Shown in pieces: positions 1 to 9,450 of a DNA stretch of 30,343 nucleotides. The notes beneath the pieces were generated by a model that saw nothing but the letters and a program-made list of their open reading frames with translations, had not been told where the DNA came from and ran no database searches. How positions within the stretch are numbered: the stretch's first letter is position 1; every line of letters starts with the position of its first letter. A program made the translations under genes and the position numbers. Source of the DNA: Chara braunii (taxonomy: Eukaryota > Streptophyta > Charophyceae > Charales > Characeae); the NCBI GenBank assembly GCA_003427395.1, contig BFEA01000498.1, positions 1,020,604 through 1,050,946 of the forward strand. Direction: 5' to 3'.

Positions 1-76
<76 letters not shown>
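1..76. repeat. (AG)n microsatellite at outer edge of arm A
   Basis: Uninterrupted AG dinucleotides from the first base to about position 76. The complementary TC tract sits at the outer edge of arm B (20027-20103), so the tract predates the duplication or lies at its boundary. Confidence 0.95.
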
Positions 77-78
<2 letters not shown>

Positions 79-554
79 CTTTGTTTCGAACTGCAAGAGG
101 GCGGCTATTTTATTTATTCAAATAGTCAACTCCCCCTTCTGCCTCTTGGAAAGGGTGGACAACTGCTGTTAGGAGTCACTAGGAAAAAGAAAAGCCATCT
201 AGCTTCCAATTTTGTACCACTCTCGGTAGAAGCTTGCAATTCCTCCTGCCTAAGATCTTATCCACAATGTAACATCCCTTATCCTTCTTCAAATTAGACA
301 TTGAGCCCTCAGCCTTCAGGAGTCCAGGAACAATGCTATCTTCGATGCACATCAAACGATGTGAATAGAAAGGATGCATACTAGGCATTATTCTTTATGC
401 TTTCCTGCCTCCCATGCCAAATGAGAGACAGTCAGCTCCTCCATTGCCGCACTTGGTGGTGCCCTGATCTTTACCACCATAAACTCAGATTGGTTTGTGC
501 GCCCAGAGATTGTGTAGGAGAGCAGATAGAACACCGCAATTGAGAAGCTTATAC

Positions 555-560
555 TTTATT
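555..560 (-). promoter_or_regulatory. Polyadenylation signal of the arm A gene
   Basis: AATAAA on the minus strand, about 135 bases past the stop codon at 695. It lies in a short conserved block (GTAAATAAAGTATAAGCTTC) that is also found after the arm B copy at 19530-19535, although the surrounding 3' flank has diverged. Conservation within a diverged flank supports a real 3'-end signal. Confidence 0.6.
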
Positions 561-694
561 TACCCCGACAAGACGTATAATTATGTCAGAGTGTTCCCCC
601 TGTTTCCACGGCACCTCTCATAGGTAGCCAATGTACTATTCACATCGGCGAGTCAGTGAACAAGGTGGACATTCCGTATGGACACCTGATTCAC

Positions 695-1087
695 TCACTG
701 CCTTCTGGTCTCTTTCTTGCAGGCTGTATAGCTCTGCGAGTGCACCAGGGGAGAGAGCCGTGACTTGAGGAAACAGCAGAACCTGCGATGCTCCCACTGT
801 CGGCGCTCCCCAATGAAGACTACGCCCACGCAGCGGCGCTCCCGTACGCAGAGTTCCTTACATTCACGGATTCCAAAGTTCCTGTGCCTTCTGTCGGAGC
901 AGTCAACTCGCTGGATCGTATCTCTCTGGACGTTCCTGTGTTGGTAGCACAAGAAGTCCACCTGAGACTCTGGGCGCCGACGGTCATCATGACGGGGGCA
1001 GGAGGACACTGGGGCGGGGCTCAGCATCAGCACCACCGTCGCTGTGGCAACTAGCAGCAGCAACCACAAATGTCCGCCGGAAGCCAT
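695..1087 (-). CDS. Secreted cysteine-rich PAN/Apple-like protein, copy A
   Basis: A 130-residue protein. Residues 1-29 form a signal peptide: a short N-terminus, a hydrophobic core rich in Leu, Val and Ala at about 7-22, and a small-residue site near VSS just before Cys30. The mature part has cysteines at 30, 47, 63, 76, 80, 86, 104, 105 and 123. The core ECKELC, then RRC, then FCCFLKS resembles the helix-plus-strand cysteine pattern of PAN/Apple domains (CxxxC, a third Cys near an aromatic/aliphatic strand, then C-x-LK). PAN/Apple domains bind proteins or carbohydrates outside the cell, so an extracellular or wall role is plausible; the ligand is unknown. The start is fixed by the conserved CACAATGGC context and by the signal peptide beginning there in both copies. 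It shares 118 of 130 residues with the arm B copy. No introns are needed within the coding region. Domain assignment is by eye. Confidence 0.8.
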   Translation of the reverse strand: MASGGHLWLLLLVATATVVLMLSPAPVSSCPRHDDRRRPESQVDFLCYQHRNVQRDTIQRVDCSDRRHRNFGIRECKELCVRERRCVGVVFIGERRQWEHRRFCCFLKSRLSPLVHSQSYTACKKETRRQ

Positions 1088-1236
1088 TGTGACGATCAGT
1101 TTGATTGCGTATAGGGCTGTCTCTTATACACATCTAGATGTGTATAAGAGACAGCCCGTCGCTGTGGCAACTAGCAGCAGCAACCACAAATGTCCGCCGG
1201 AAGCCATTGTGACGATCAGTTTGATTGCGTATAGGG
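1036..1236. other. Mate-pair junction adapter with flanking 81-bp duplication (artefact)
   Basis: Positions 1117-1135 are the 19-base Tn5 mosaic end (CTGTCTCTTATACACATCT) and 1136-1154 its exact reverse complement. This is the circularisation junction adapter of Nextera mate-pair libraries. The 81 bases at 1036-1116 are repeated exactly at 1156-1236, on either side of the adapter. The arm B paralogue runs straight through the same point with neither adapter nor duplication. The block is therefore assembly contamination. The gene at 695-1087 is intact, but its first codons are duplicated at about 1156-1207 and its upstream region is displaced by 120 bases. Confidence 0.97.
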
Positions 1237-1951
1237 TCCGAAGTATCCCTGTATGGCACAGCAGAGCAAGAATTCAAATAGAAGTGAGCCTCTGTGCAAA
1301 CCCGAAAACGTGGTCACTAGTGCTACAGAGGATGAAATCGATCACAGAATTCATGCTTGACACATGACTCACATCATTCTACTGCCAATGCCCTGGAACA
1401 CAGGACGAGGCAATGAAGCCTTACGACAATGAGAATCCCCTTGAAGAAGGTGCAGGCACAAAAGGAAACTTTACACAATGCCAGTTTTGCCAGAAGTGTG
1501 CAGAGCCACCGAAACCAAAATGGCAAAGTTAACACGAAAAGAATCTTCAGAAGCACTTTGTTAGCCCAAGCTCACTGCAACATACTGTCCGAAAATACGC
1601 ATATGTACCCTGTGTGGGGACTTCAGGAGAGGAGAGGGAGGAGATTGCAAGCCTTAGTATTGTCTAGAAGGTAGGATGGAGTCTCCCTTCTCCATCATCA
1701 AAGGATTGTGTCTATGCGTATATTAAGCCAGAGTGGTAGAAGAGGTCGGTGGGAGAAGAGTATTGGAGGGGAGACTGAGGAGAGGCAGGGAACTTCAAGA
1801 TGTCTTGAGCTCTGTGCAGACTTGCCTGTGAGGTAGAGCTCTTGGTCGTTCGACTGCCGCGACCTTGCCGGTGCGATGAGACAAGCAACTGATTCAGAAG
1901 CTCTTCCGACCTCTTGCCTCTGTTGCTGTGTGAGGAGGCTGCACACCTGCA

Positions 1952-1958
1952 TTTTATA
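1952..1958 (-). promoter_or_regulatory. Candidate TATA box, gene copy A
   Basis: TATAAAA within CTTCTATAAAATGCAGGTGT on the minus strand, conserved in arm B at 18297-18303. After subtracting the 120-bp artefact, the distance to the start codon is about 750 bases, close to the roughly 708 bases in arm B. That implies a long leader or a 5'UTR intron. A CAG|GCAAGT donor-like site and a TACAG|GG acceptor-like site are conserved between box and start in both copies, compatible with a GC-AG leader intron. This is inference. Confidence 0.4.
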
Positions 1959-2220
1959 GAAGTGAGCATGGAGGCAATGGAGTCCCTGCAGCTTGGCTTC
2001 CTCTCGACTCAACTGTTAACAACCCCTCGCGGTGTGTGCTTGGGTTTCGTGCAGCAGCGGCAAGCAAACCATGACACCACTAGCTATCCAGCACGAGGAC
2101 AGTAACAACTCAATGTCAGACTGACATAGTGCATAAGGGTGGGAGGGACCACATCCTGTCATTGTAGTTGGCCAGTCACATGTGTGTAGCATATCTAAGC
2201 AGATCGAATCATATCACACT

Positions 2221-2223
<3 letters not shown>

Positions 2224-2284
<61 letters not shown>

Positions 2285-2382
2285 GTCATGATTGGTATAC
2301 ACAACTCCAGAGAAGAAACATGACTGTGCCAGACTGTTTCGCCGGACTTTCGCTGAGTCACACTTGTGTGTATGTGTGATTG

Positions 2383-2456
<74 letters not shown>

Positions 2457-2610
2457 GTTGTCATGTTTGCTCTATAGTAGAGTCTATACAACTGCACAAA
2501 GAGGTGTGACTGTGCCACACTGTTTCATTGGACTTTTACCTACTCGTCAGGAGGGTTGTGTGTGTGTGTGTGAATGTGTGTTTGTGTGTGTATGTGTGTT
2601 TGTGTGTGTC
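2224..2610. repeat. Expanded (GT)n microsatellites with duplicated linkers
   Basis: Long GT tracts at about 2224-2283 and 2386-2459, followed by a degenerate GT-rich stretch to about 2610. The linkers between tracts (TGTTGTCATG..., then GACTGTGCCA[GC]ACTGTTTC) are themselves repeated, so whole linker-plus-tract units were duplicated. The matching place in arm B (about 17990-18060) has only a short CA-rich stretch. The expansion is specific to arm A. Confidence 0.9.
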
Positions 2611-3443
2611 GAGTGAAGATAAGAGAGAAGGCAGTGAACAGTCCAGCCGTTTTGGTCGGTTGTCAATGTCATCCCTATAGCATGTCTCGTCCAACGGGCA
2701 GGTCTTTGCTCATATGTTTGTGCCTGTGTGCACATTTCACAGTGGCCCATATGTTTGTGCCTGCTTGCACACTCCTTATTCAGTGGCATGGGGTGTCATA
2801 CTCAGTGACATGTGGTGTCATACTCCCAGAAAGGAGTAAGATTGAATTGGGCTTAAGCACAAGCAAATAGCTTCACAAAAGACGACCAGTACATCGGAGC
2901 CTCATATGTACGACGGGGATTCACCCTGCACGGCCAACTCTGATGAAACGCCAGTCCCCCTGCGCGCGAAGCTCTGACGACATGCCATTGTGGCATTTTT
3001 GTTTCTATTCCGGTTGGCACCGCCAACTGTTTTGGTCTGGTTGCCCCTAGCCTCCCAAGTTTTAGCAGAGAGCCTCTGATTGCTCTCGAGTTCCTTGGGG
3101 CGACGTACGAAAAATGCCTTAACACTGGTGATGTGGGTGCCATTTCCAAGGAAATACTAGAAATTGACACAATTGTGCAAAGATACGCTGGGCCGTTGTC
3201 ACTGATGCGTATTCTATTTGCATTTGGTCTTTTTCGATGTCAGTTGGGGAAACTGGCTCTGCGATATGAATGGGAGGTCAGTGGTGGAAACTCGCTCTGC
3301 GATATGAGTGGGNGGTCAGTTGGGGGGGGGGGGGGNGGAGAAAGATCATCTGACTGCAATTGTGAACAGGTTCGGTCAAACAAGTCCTTGTCTGAGTGTG
3401 GCCTTTGAAATTTGAATCAAAGATTGTGCCAAAACCCTCAGTT

Positions 3444-3549
3444 GCGATTTCTCCGAGCTAATTATTATTTATTTATTTATTTTATTTTTATTTTTTTTAT
3501 TTTTTTTATTTTTTTTTTAACTAGATCCCTCCAGCGATTTCTCCGAGCT
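3444..3549 (-). mobile_element. Small target-primed (A-rich tail) insertion with 16-bp TSD
   Basis: GCGATTTCTCCGAGCT occurs exactly at 3444-3459 and 3534-3549, flanking 74 bases that are almost entirely T-rich (an A-rich tail on the minus strand). Arm B at about 17380-17400 has a single diverged copy of the site (CCCCGAGCT) and no insert, so it is an unoccupied site. A long target duplication plus an A-rich tail is the signature of LINE-type target-primed reverse transcription. Little beyond the tail was integrated. Confidence 0.7.
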
Positions 3550-3593
3550 GTGGTCCTGTACATCAAAGATTCTGAAGGCAAATTGGGTTTGTT

Positions 3594-3660
3594 GGTTGGA
3601 TTGAAAAAAGGAAAACAACAAAAAAAAGAATGAGGCTGTAGCTGAAGAAAAAAGTGTAGC

Positions 3661-3691
<31 letters not shown>

Positions 3692-4117
3692 AGGTACATA
3701 GAGGAAACTCAAATTAACTGGCGCAGGCTGGTATGCTCGGAGTATCTTCGCCACAATCTCCAAATATATGTATTTTTTTTTTAAAAGCGAGTTATTTTGT
3801 ATTATACAAGCCGGGAAACAGGCCCGGCGTCCCTTCCAAAAAGTGGGCAGACCGCTCCATCGAGCACAGCCCAAAAGGTTGTCCGCTGTAACAATTATCT
3901 CTTCCCACTCACCTACTCATGCAGATTCCATGTAAGACCAAAACTTGGGGGAGCTACTAGAGTGACTTTTACATTTATTTTTTTTGCTCGGCGATAACCT
4001 TGCGATATCATCTGTGAACTTACTGGCCCCATGTAAATTCAGAGCGACTTTTACTGTTTTACATTTCTTACCGGCCCCGTGAAAATTCAGAGTGACTTTT
4101 ACTGTCTTACATTTATT
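3594..4117 (+). repeat. Dispersed repeat family R, copy 3
   Basis: The blocks AATGAGGCTGTAG, AGGTACATA.AG.AAACTC and GAGTATCTTCGCC (3630-3760), then GATATCATCTGTGAAC, then GGCCCCATGTAAATTCAGAG (4005-4045), recur in order at 29935-30125 on the minus strand; the first part also recurs at 16808-16893. This copy carries an A-homopolymer (about 3662-3689) and an X-family segment. Its end is a 2 x 49-bp tandem duplication (about 4020-4117). No protein is evident. The family looks non-autonomous and its superfamily is not recognisable. Confidence 0.75.
3795..3835 (+). repeat. Dispersed repeat family X, copy 1 (partial)
   Basis: ATACAAGCCGGGAAACAGGC followed by CCGGCGTCCCTT. It matches 15283-15310 on the same strand and, in reverse complement, 4700-4730 and 12865-12895. 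Only this edge is shared; the following sequence is unrelated. Confidence 0.6.
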
Positions 4118-4246
4118 TTTTTCCCCCGGTAGTGGTAAGAGAACCGCCACAATTGAGGCTTTAGCTATCGGGCTGCTCCATATATTGGTGAGGAGAGACA
4201 CCTGCTGGAAACTATGTCCAGCGTCCCTTAGATATATCATCTCAGT

Positions 4247-4492
4247 ACATTGTTTCTTGGGGCTATGGCCATTTCAGTTCCTAGCCTGGACCACCTTCTT
4301 TCCCTCGGGGCTGCATAAATCACCCATCACATTGTTTCTTGGGGCTATGGTCATTTCAGTCCCTAGCCTGGACCACCTTTTTCCCCTCGGGGCTGCATAA
4401 ATCACCCATCACATTGTTTCTTGGGGCTATGGCCATTTCAGTCCCTAGCCTGGACCACCTTATTTCCCTCGGGGCTGCATAAATCACCCATC
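4247..4492. repeat. Tandem array, three 82-bp units
   Basis: Units start at 4247, 4329 and 4411 with ACATTGTTTCTTGGGGCTAT and end with GCATAAATCACCCATC. They differ at only a few positions (such as GGCC/GGTC and TTCC/TCCC), so the array is recent. No coding function is seen. Confidence 0.95.
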
Positions 4493-4699
4493 CTAGATAG
4501 CACCTGGCCCCGAGATTGAAAGATGATAGCAGCCAGGGGACTCGGGTATACTAGCACATATCTAAGGCTGTCATGTAGGCAACCAATTTAGGCTACTGGG
4601 TAGTTGTGTAGCTCCACCTGCCAAACTTCCTAGTCCAAGGGCGCACCGTGCAGCTAGCAGTCGCTACAGTCTGATGTATGTACAAACAAGCAAGCACAA

Positions 4700-4850
4700 T
4701 GTTCAGGGGCGCTGGACCCGCAGGTGCTGCTCCCCAAATAGATGGAGCCTCCCCGAGAGTGTTAGGGGTGTCTGCTCTTATCAGCACCCCTAGCACCACC
4801 TCGGGCTGTTTTTTGTTATGAAAAAATAAAAATAAAAAAAAAGCAGTTTA
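4700..4850 (-). repeat. Family X copy with hairpin and A/T-rich end
   Basis: GGGGCGCTGGACCCGCAGGT, then GCTCCCC and GGAGCCTCCC, then an imperfect hairpin (GTGTTAGGGGTG / CACCCCTAGCAC) at about 4759-4796, followed by an A-rich tract to about 4843. The same order occurs at 12865-13011. A fixed 3' hairpin followed by an A-tract suggests a short retroposon. The hairpin differs in sequence from the 12.9 kb copy but keeps its pairing. Confidence 0.65.
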
Positions 4851-5008
4851 AAGCACCCATCCTACTTAAAGAGCTCCTTCTTCCTACTGGCCTAGCCCCC
4901 ACCTGGAGGATTGCCAACTGTGTTCTCCTTCCCTATCTCCTCTTGATATGCTGGATGCAGGCTTGAACCTACACACAGACCTTGAAGTAGTAGCTGTCTG
5001 ATGAGGTA

Positions 5009-5041
<33 letters not shown>

Positions 5042-5450
5042 CAGGCTGGTGCTTCTACGATATGCCAGAGGCCTGCATGTCCCCAGGAATTGCGATACAT
5101 TATTTCTGGCCTTGCAGGCCAACAACTGCCATTTTGCAGACGGACTCTCTTCTCGGGCCAAGACGCATTGGTGCCGCTTTACTTCCACAGGGCAGGATCT
5201 ACATGTGGCACCGGGTGATGGGCATATGCTGTCGATGGTGGGGGAATCACGCAAAGCTCAAACATTTCAAAAAAAGATTCATAAAAAGCGGACAAGTTTT
5301 CGTTGTGTACCCTACGAAGTTCTGCCGTATTTGCCTTTTTTTTTTTTTTGAGAATTATTGCAGCAGCGTTGTGATTTTGCCCCCGCCCAGCAAAATTGCA
5401 CCGCTGCTACAGTGATTAATGCACACGAATTGGCCGCCGAAAACTAACCA
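4850..5450. other. No gene recognised; poly(T) tract
   Basis: Holds a T-homopolymer at about 5013-5041 and a shorter one at 5336-5349. A box-B-like sequence (GGTTCAAGCCT, minus strand, about 4952-4962) lies beside a short stem (CAGAC/GTCTG), but no complete tRNA fold is seen. Nothing else could be assigned. Confidence 0.5.
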
Positions 5451-6140
5451 AAGATGTGTACTGCCAAAAATCATAATGGTCTGACGGTGACAGCCTCCAG
5501 AGCACCCATGGCTGAGTACAGCACAAAAAAACAGACCTCACACAGTTTGGCCGCAGGGAATGCTGAACAACAAAATCCTGAAGTCTGCCACCAAGAGTTT
5601 AGACCTCACACAGTTTGGCCCCAGGGAACGCTGAACAACAAAATCCTGAAGTCTGCCTCCAAGAGTTTTAGGGTATCTTGGAGACTCGAGGAAATATAAC
5701 TTCAGTTGACTTCTGTTTTGGACGAAGGTTTCGGGACTTGCGGCTTCTCTGGGAGTGCCTCCTTTAGGGTTGGGTCTCTTGGCGCAGAGGATGATGGGAG
5801 CCCCACCCTGCAGGGACTGCACAAGGTGGGTGGTATCAATCCTTGAGAGTGTGGACCTCGATATGAGGGTCGGTTCTATTCTGGGCCTGGGACTTATTTT
5901 TGGGGTGCGGTCCAGACCTGCCGGGGGCAGATGGAGACAAGGGGCGCTGTTTCAGCGGGGAGTTGGGTGTGACGTAGGGGATGGGGGACGTTGGGGAAGG
6001 GGGACTACTGTTCTTTGGGGGCATTTATGTTTGTGGGAACTGTATGCCCTTGAGGGAGCAGGGGTGCCCGTTCGGGGGTTGGTCCTTTCTAGGAGGGGGG
6101 GGGGAGTATGTTGGAGTCGCACCCCAACGTTCAGAATAGT
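5451..6140 (-). repeat. Dispersed repeat family D, copy 1
   Basis: On the minus strand it carries, in order, CTCCCTCAAGGGCATACAG, CCTCATAT, CTCAAGGAT, CCAAGAGACCCAACCCTA, AGGCACTCCCAGAGAAGCCG, CAGAAGTCAA and ACTCTTGG.GGCAGACTTCA, then at its far end GTGTACTGCCAAAAATCATA (given here as plus-strand sequence). These blocks recur in the same order at 14690-16520 and 27775-28720. Within this copy 5534-5669 is a tandem pair of 68-bp units beginning GACCTCACACAGTTTGGCC. No conserved reading frame spans the family. Confidence 0.85.
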
Positions 6141-6346
6141 CAACTTTTATATATATAGTCTACTTTGATTTCGGTTAAGGTAGATTATCACTTACAGTGT
6201 AATCAGTGAGGGGATTCTGCAGACTGTTGAGGGTTCAGCCTCCTGATGAGTCGGTGAAACTCCGACGAAACAGTTTGTCACAGCCCCTCGTTTGTTGTCC
6301 TTTTCTCTCTCTCTGCCTACGGTTTACCGGGCAGTTCTGTTTGTAA

Positions 6347-6348
<2 letters not shown>

Positions 6349-6398
<50 letters not shown>
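6349..6398. repeat. (AT)n microsatellite
   Basis: About 25 uninterrupted AT units. Self-complementary and able to extrude a cruciform. No element termini were identified around it. Confidence 0.95.
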
Positions 6399-6401
<3 letters not shown>

Positions 6402-6575
6402 GCGGTCGGCTCAACAAAGACGTTTCCGAGCAGCCCAACCTTTTTTAGTATGTATCTGCGCAGATATACCAATCTGTGATATTTGATAGACGCAGGACCG
6501 GTCGTCCCGGAAGGATTCACACTTGGACAACCGAATCCCGGTCCCAGAGTCCTGAAGTTTTACAGTCTCACGTTG

Positions 6576-6983
6576 TCCCAGTCGGGTAGGTCGTAGAGTT
6601 GGTAGCCTGACGTGTCGTAGGTCAGTAGAAGTCCGTCCCGTACCCGACAAGAAGTATGGTCAAGTCCAATAGTCCCAAGTCCAATTTTGCAGCAGAAGCC
6701 ACTGGACCGATGAAGGTTTGCAACAGACAGGCCACGACCGACCGGTACCAGTCTAAAGGAGGCCAAGCCATGTCCCAGTCGGGTAGGTCGTAGGGTTCGT
6801 AGCCTGACGTGTCGTAGGTCAGTAGAAGTCCGTCCCGTACCCGACAAGAAGTATGGTCAAGTCCAATAGTCCCAAGTCCAATAGTCCCAAGTCCAATTTT
6901 GCAGCAAAAGCCACCGGACCGATAAAGGTTTGCAACAGACAAGCCACGACCGACCGGTACCGGTCTGAAGGAGGCCAAGCCAT
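6576..6983. repeat. Tandem duplication, two units of about 197 and 211 bp
   Basis: TCCCAGTCGGGTAGGTCGTA begins at 6576 and again at 6773. The second unit is longer because the AGTCCCAAGTCCAAT motif is itself repeated once more (near 6860-6898). Both end with GGAGGCCAAGCCATG. Minus-strand open frames across it are by-products of the repeat and are not conserved as protein. Confidence 0.92.
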
Positions 6984-7047
6984 GTCAAGTCCTATATTTA
7001 GTTGTTGTAGTACAGTGCCTCATCACTTAATCATTTTGCAAGATGCG

Positions 7048-7205
7048 GAAGTGTTGTTGTAGCTTGTGCATTAAGGCAACTTGGGCACTTCCTGCCTGAA
7101 TAAGAAGAGTGTGCTCGTAGCTTCTGGAAGTGTTGTTGCAGCTTGTGCGTTAAGGCAACTTGGGCACTTCTTGCCTGAATAAGAAGAGCGTGCTCGTAGC
7201 TTCTG
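7048..7205. repeat. Tandem duplication, two 79-bp units
   Basis: GAAGTGTTGTTG[TC]AGCTTG starts at 7048 and at 7127. The units differ at about five positions. The array adjoins the 3' end of the decayed gag on the minus strand. Confidence 0.93.
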
Positions 7206-8704
7206 GTAAAGGATCACTTGAAGAAGCTTCATCAGAAAAATCCTCTACAAGCGTCAAAGATAGTAAAGGCAAATCGATTATTGCTGAAGAATTATTAGAC
7301 TCTTGCACAAGTTCTTCAAGCAACTCACCAATTAGAAAATGGACATTTACATGAACCTTTCTCTTCTTCTCTTCATGTTTAAGGGGAAAAAGTCTCATAC
7401 CTCTAGGATGTCTGGGATCCAACTTGTTCCATGTACTGTCACAAACTTGACCCATTGCATCTTCTTTTGCGACCCCATTCTCCACATCCTCTTCCAGGGG
7501 TTTGCAATAAGTGGTTATGAGCTCCTTCACCAGCAGACGAAGATTTTTTTTGGACGGTTATCATAATTTCGTCTTTCTTTGTTTTCTTTACCACCATTCT
7601 CTCCATTCTTTCTGGATGTGGAAGAGTCTCTTGTTTTCTCATAATCATCATCATTAATCTTCATCTTCTTCATCCTAATTTTTTGCCTTTTTTTTCAGTT
7701 CTCATATGAAGTAGATTGTCAGACATATAGCTGGTTGTAACTCGTTGAACAATGTTCTCAGTGCTCAAATTGTTTCCTATGCTCTAACCTTTAACCAAAT
7801 TACTGATTTGGTCTAGTGACCACTTCTTATGTGAGACTGTAGGTAGAGTTCTGACTATTGCAACAATTTTATCCCATCTGAAAGGATAATGTTGGGTCTG
7901 GTTTAGAACTGTCTGTCTCTCATTGTTTACGACCCCATTCTTCATATCTTCTTCAAGGGGTTTACAATAAGTGGTGGTATGACCTCTTGGATGGTCATGA
8001 TAATTTTGTGTTTCTCTGTTTCTTTTACCGTCATTCTCTCCATTCCTTCTGGATGTGGAAGAGTCTCATGTTTTCTCATAGTCATCGTCATTAATCTTCA
8101 TCTTCTTCATCCTCATTTTCTGCCTTTTTTTTCCAATTCTCATCTGAAGCAGATTGACAGGCATATAGTTGGTAATAACTTGTTAAACAATGTTCTCCGT
8201 GCTCAAATTGTTTCCTATGCTCAGACCATTCTTTGTCTCCCAACCTTTAGCCGAAGTACTGATTTGGTCCAGTGACCGCTTCTTATGTGAGACTGTAGGT
8301 AGAGTTCTGACTATTGCAACAATTTTATCCCATCTGAAAGGGTAATGTTGAGTCTGGTTCAAAACTGTCTTTCTCTCATTGTCAGTGAAGTTAGTCAGAA
8401 AAATATAACATCTCTGAGCCTCGTCCAAATATGAAAATTTTCTGGTTGTTCGAATAAATGTTTGAAGAAAATACTTTATTTCTTCCCATATTGTAGCCCC
8501 TTCCATAATTTCTTGAACAATTAACCTTGAGTCGGAATCAAAATATGATAGAAGGTGTTTAAGTCGTTGTTTGTATGACCAGCCATATCTGAAACCAAAC
8601 AACTCATATTCATCCAATAAGTAAGTTAAGTCGTTGTTTGTCCGACCAACAATAACTGAGACAAAAAAACTCATATTCATCCAAGAAGTATTAACTTGTG
8701 ACAC
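7150..8704 (-). pseudogene. Decayed retrotransposon gag with internal 460-bp duplication
   Basis: The best-preserved part is an open frame at 8183-8704 (173 codons). It has the helical, Trp- and acidic-rich look of Ty3/gypsy-type Gag: DEYELFGFRYGW, YFDSDSRLIVQEIMEG, then a WEEIKYFLQTFIR segment, resembling the retrotransposon gag family in which a 'Y.D...R..V' helix precedes 'W.....L...F'. Downstream the frame is broken. A segment of about 460 bp containing the QTQHYPFRWDKIVAIVRTLP region occurs twice (units from 7471 and 7931). Frames continue in pieces at 7439-7654 and 7150-7530, acidic and Ser-rich. No protease, reverse transcriptase or flanking LTRs are visible. AT-rich composition contrasts with neighbouring GC-rich repeats. 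Family assignment is by motif appearance only. Confidence 0.55.
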
Positions 8705-9220
8705 TCTAAAGCATGAGATTCTTTTTTCTGATCTTTTTGCTCTTGCAATATCCGATTACTCTCAGTCCCTTACTCTTCTTGCAGGAGATACATGTTCGTC
8801 TCTTTCCTCTCTTGTTTGTTCCACCCCTTGGGAATTTTGTAGGTAGAGAGTATAGACAATAATAGTATGAATAAAGATTAAGGGCAAGACGATTCTTCTT
8901 AATCTCTCAATATAATCGTCAATTAGTTATCTGTCACTATGTCAATCCCGTCTTTCGTTGTATCCTTTCACAACACCCCGGATTATAAATTAGCTTATCA
9001 GATCTATAATCTTATAAGAGAGATTCGTTCTTAGAAGGTTTGATAGGACGCTATGATGCATGAGAATATTATACCTTCTCTTTCTCCTTCTGCCCATTGA
9101 ACGGTCGTCTGATTTTGACTTAGTATACGGACATCGTCTCTCCGTAATAACAATAGGAGTAAATTAGTTGTATGTATAATAGGTCAGCTCGAATTTTATT
9201 GGAACAGTACGAATGTCCAC
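8705..9220. other. Unassigned AT-rich sequence
   Basis: No convincing reading frame, repeat termini or RNA gene seen. It lies between the minus-strand gag relic and a possible plus-strand integrase relic and may be more eroded retroelement. Confidence 0.4.
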
Positions 9221-9224
9221 CAGA

Positions 9225-9450
9225 ACGGTAGTCATAACGTATATTACGCGTATTTGCACGACCCTCTCACGCCTTGTATACCTGAATGAATGAGTTAAGT
9301 TATTCTTGCAAAATATGGACATCGGTGTTCCGATCTGGATCACTGACCGTGCCTGCTTAAGGGATCTTGAGTACCGATAATATTGGGAAAATGAACAACT
9401 CTTCCGCTGATCGAACTTAAGGCTCCCGGTCTACCTCTACCAAACTGAGA
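9225..9450 (+). pseudogene. Possible eroded integrase core
   Basis: One frame from 9225, interrupted by a stop, reads VVITYITR, then a Leu-rich stretch, then VKLFLQN, then GVPIWITDRA (9324-9353), then further stops. Ty3/gypsy integrases have a 'VVVDR..K' strand, an 'A..LF...V...HGVP..I.SDRG.F' segment with the second catalytic Asp, and a downstream 'P.T.G..ER' motif. Here the frame later reads P-L-P-N-stop-E-R. Order and spacing fit roughly, but the first catalytic Asp is not evident and similarity is weak. Treat as a suggestion. Confidence 0.22.

Larger units (their letters stand above)
1..3590 (-). repeat. Arm A of a large inverted duplication
   Basis: This segment reappears in reverse complement at 17340-20103. 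Landmarks run in the same order: the AG/TC microsatellite, the polyadenylation signal, the 130-codon gene, its upstream TATA box, a block at 2853-3170 matching 17631-17964, and an inner edge near 3540-3590 matching 17340-17400. Arm A is longer mainly because of GT microsatellite growth at 2224-2610, a T-rich insertion at 3460-3533 and an adapter-linked 120-bp artefact near 1117. It begins at the window edge, so the duplication may extend further left. The arms carry many mismatches and indels outside the gene, so they are real paralogues and not one locus assembled twice. Confidence 0.9.

Noticed and set aside
1044-1367. Plus-strand open frame of 107 codons crossing the adapter
   Set aside because: It exists only because of the sequencing adapter and the false duplication; it is antisense to the real gene.
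2195-2518. Poly-Thr/His open frames in the GT tracts
   Set aside because: Pure dinucleotide-repeat translation.
2853-3170. 105-codon minus-strand frame with a partner in arm B (17631-17964)
   Set aside because: A one-base indel shifts the frame in arm B, and nucleotide similarity is no higher than in surrounding non-coding arm sequence.
4247-4492. CRISPR-like repeat array
   Set aside because: 82-bp units are directly adjacent with no spacers, in eukaryotic DNA.
4938-5012. tRNA gene candidate on the minus strand (box B GGTTCAAGCCT)
   Set aside because: Only box B and one short stem are present; no acceptor pairing or convincing D arm.
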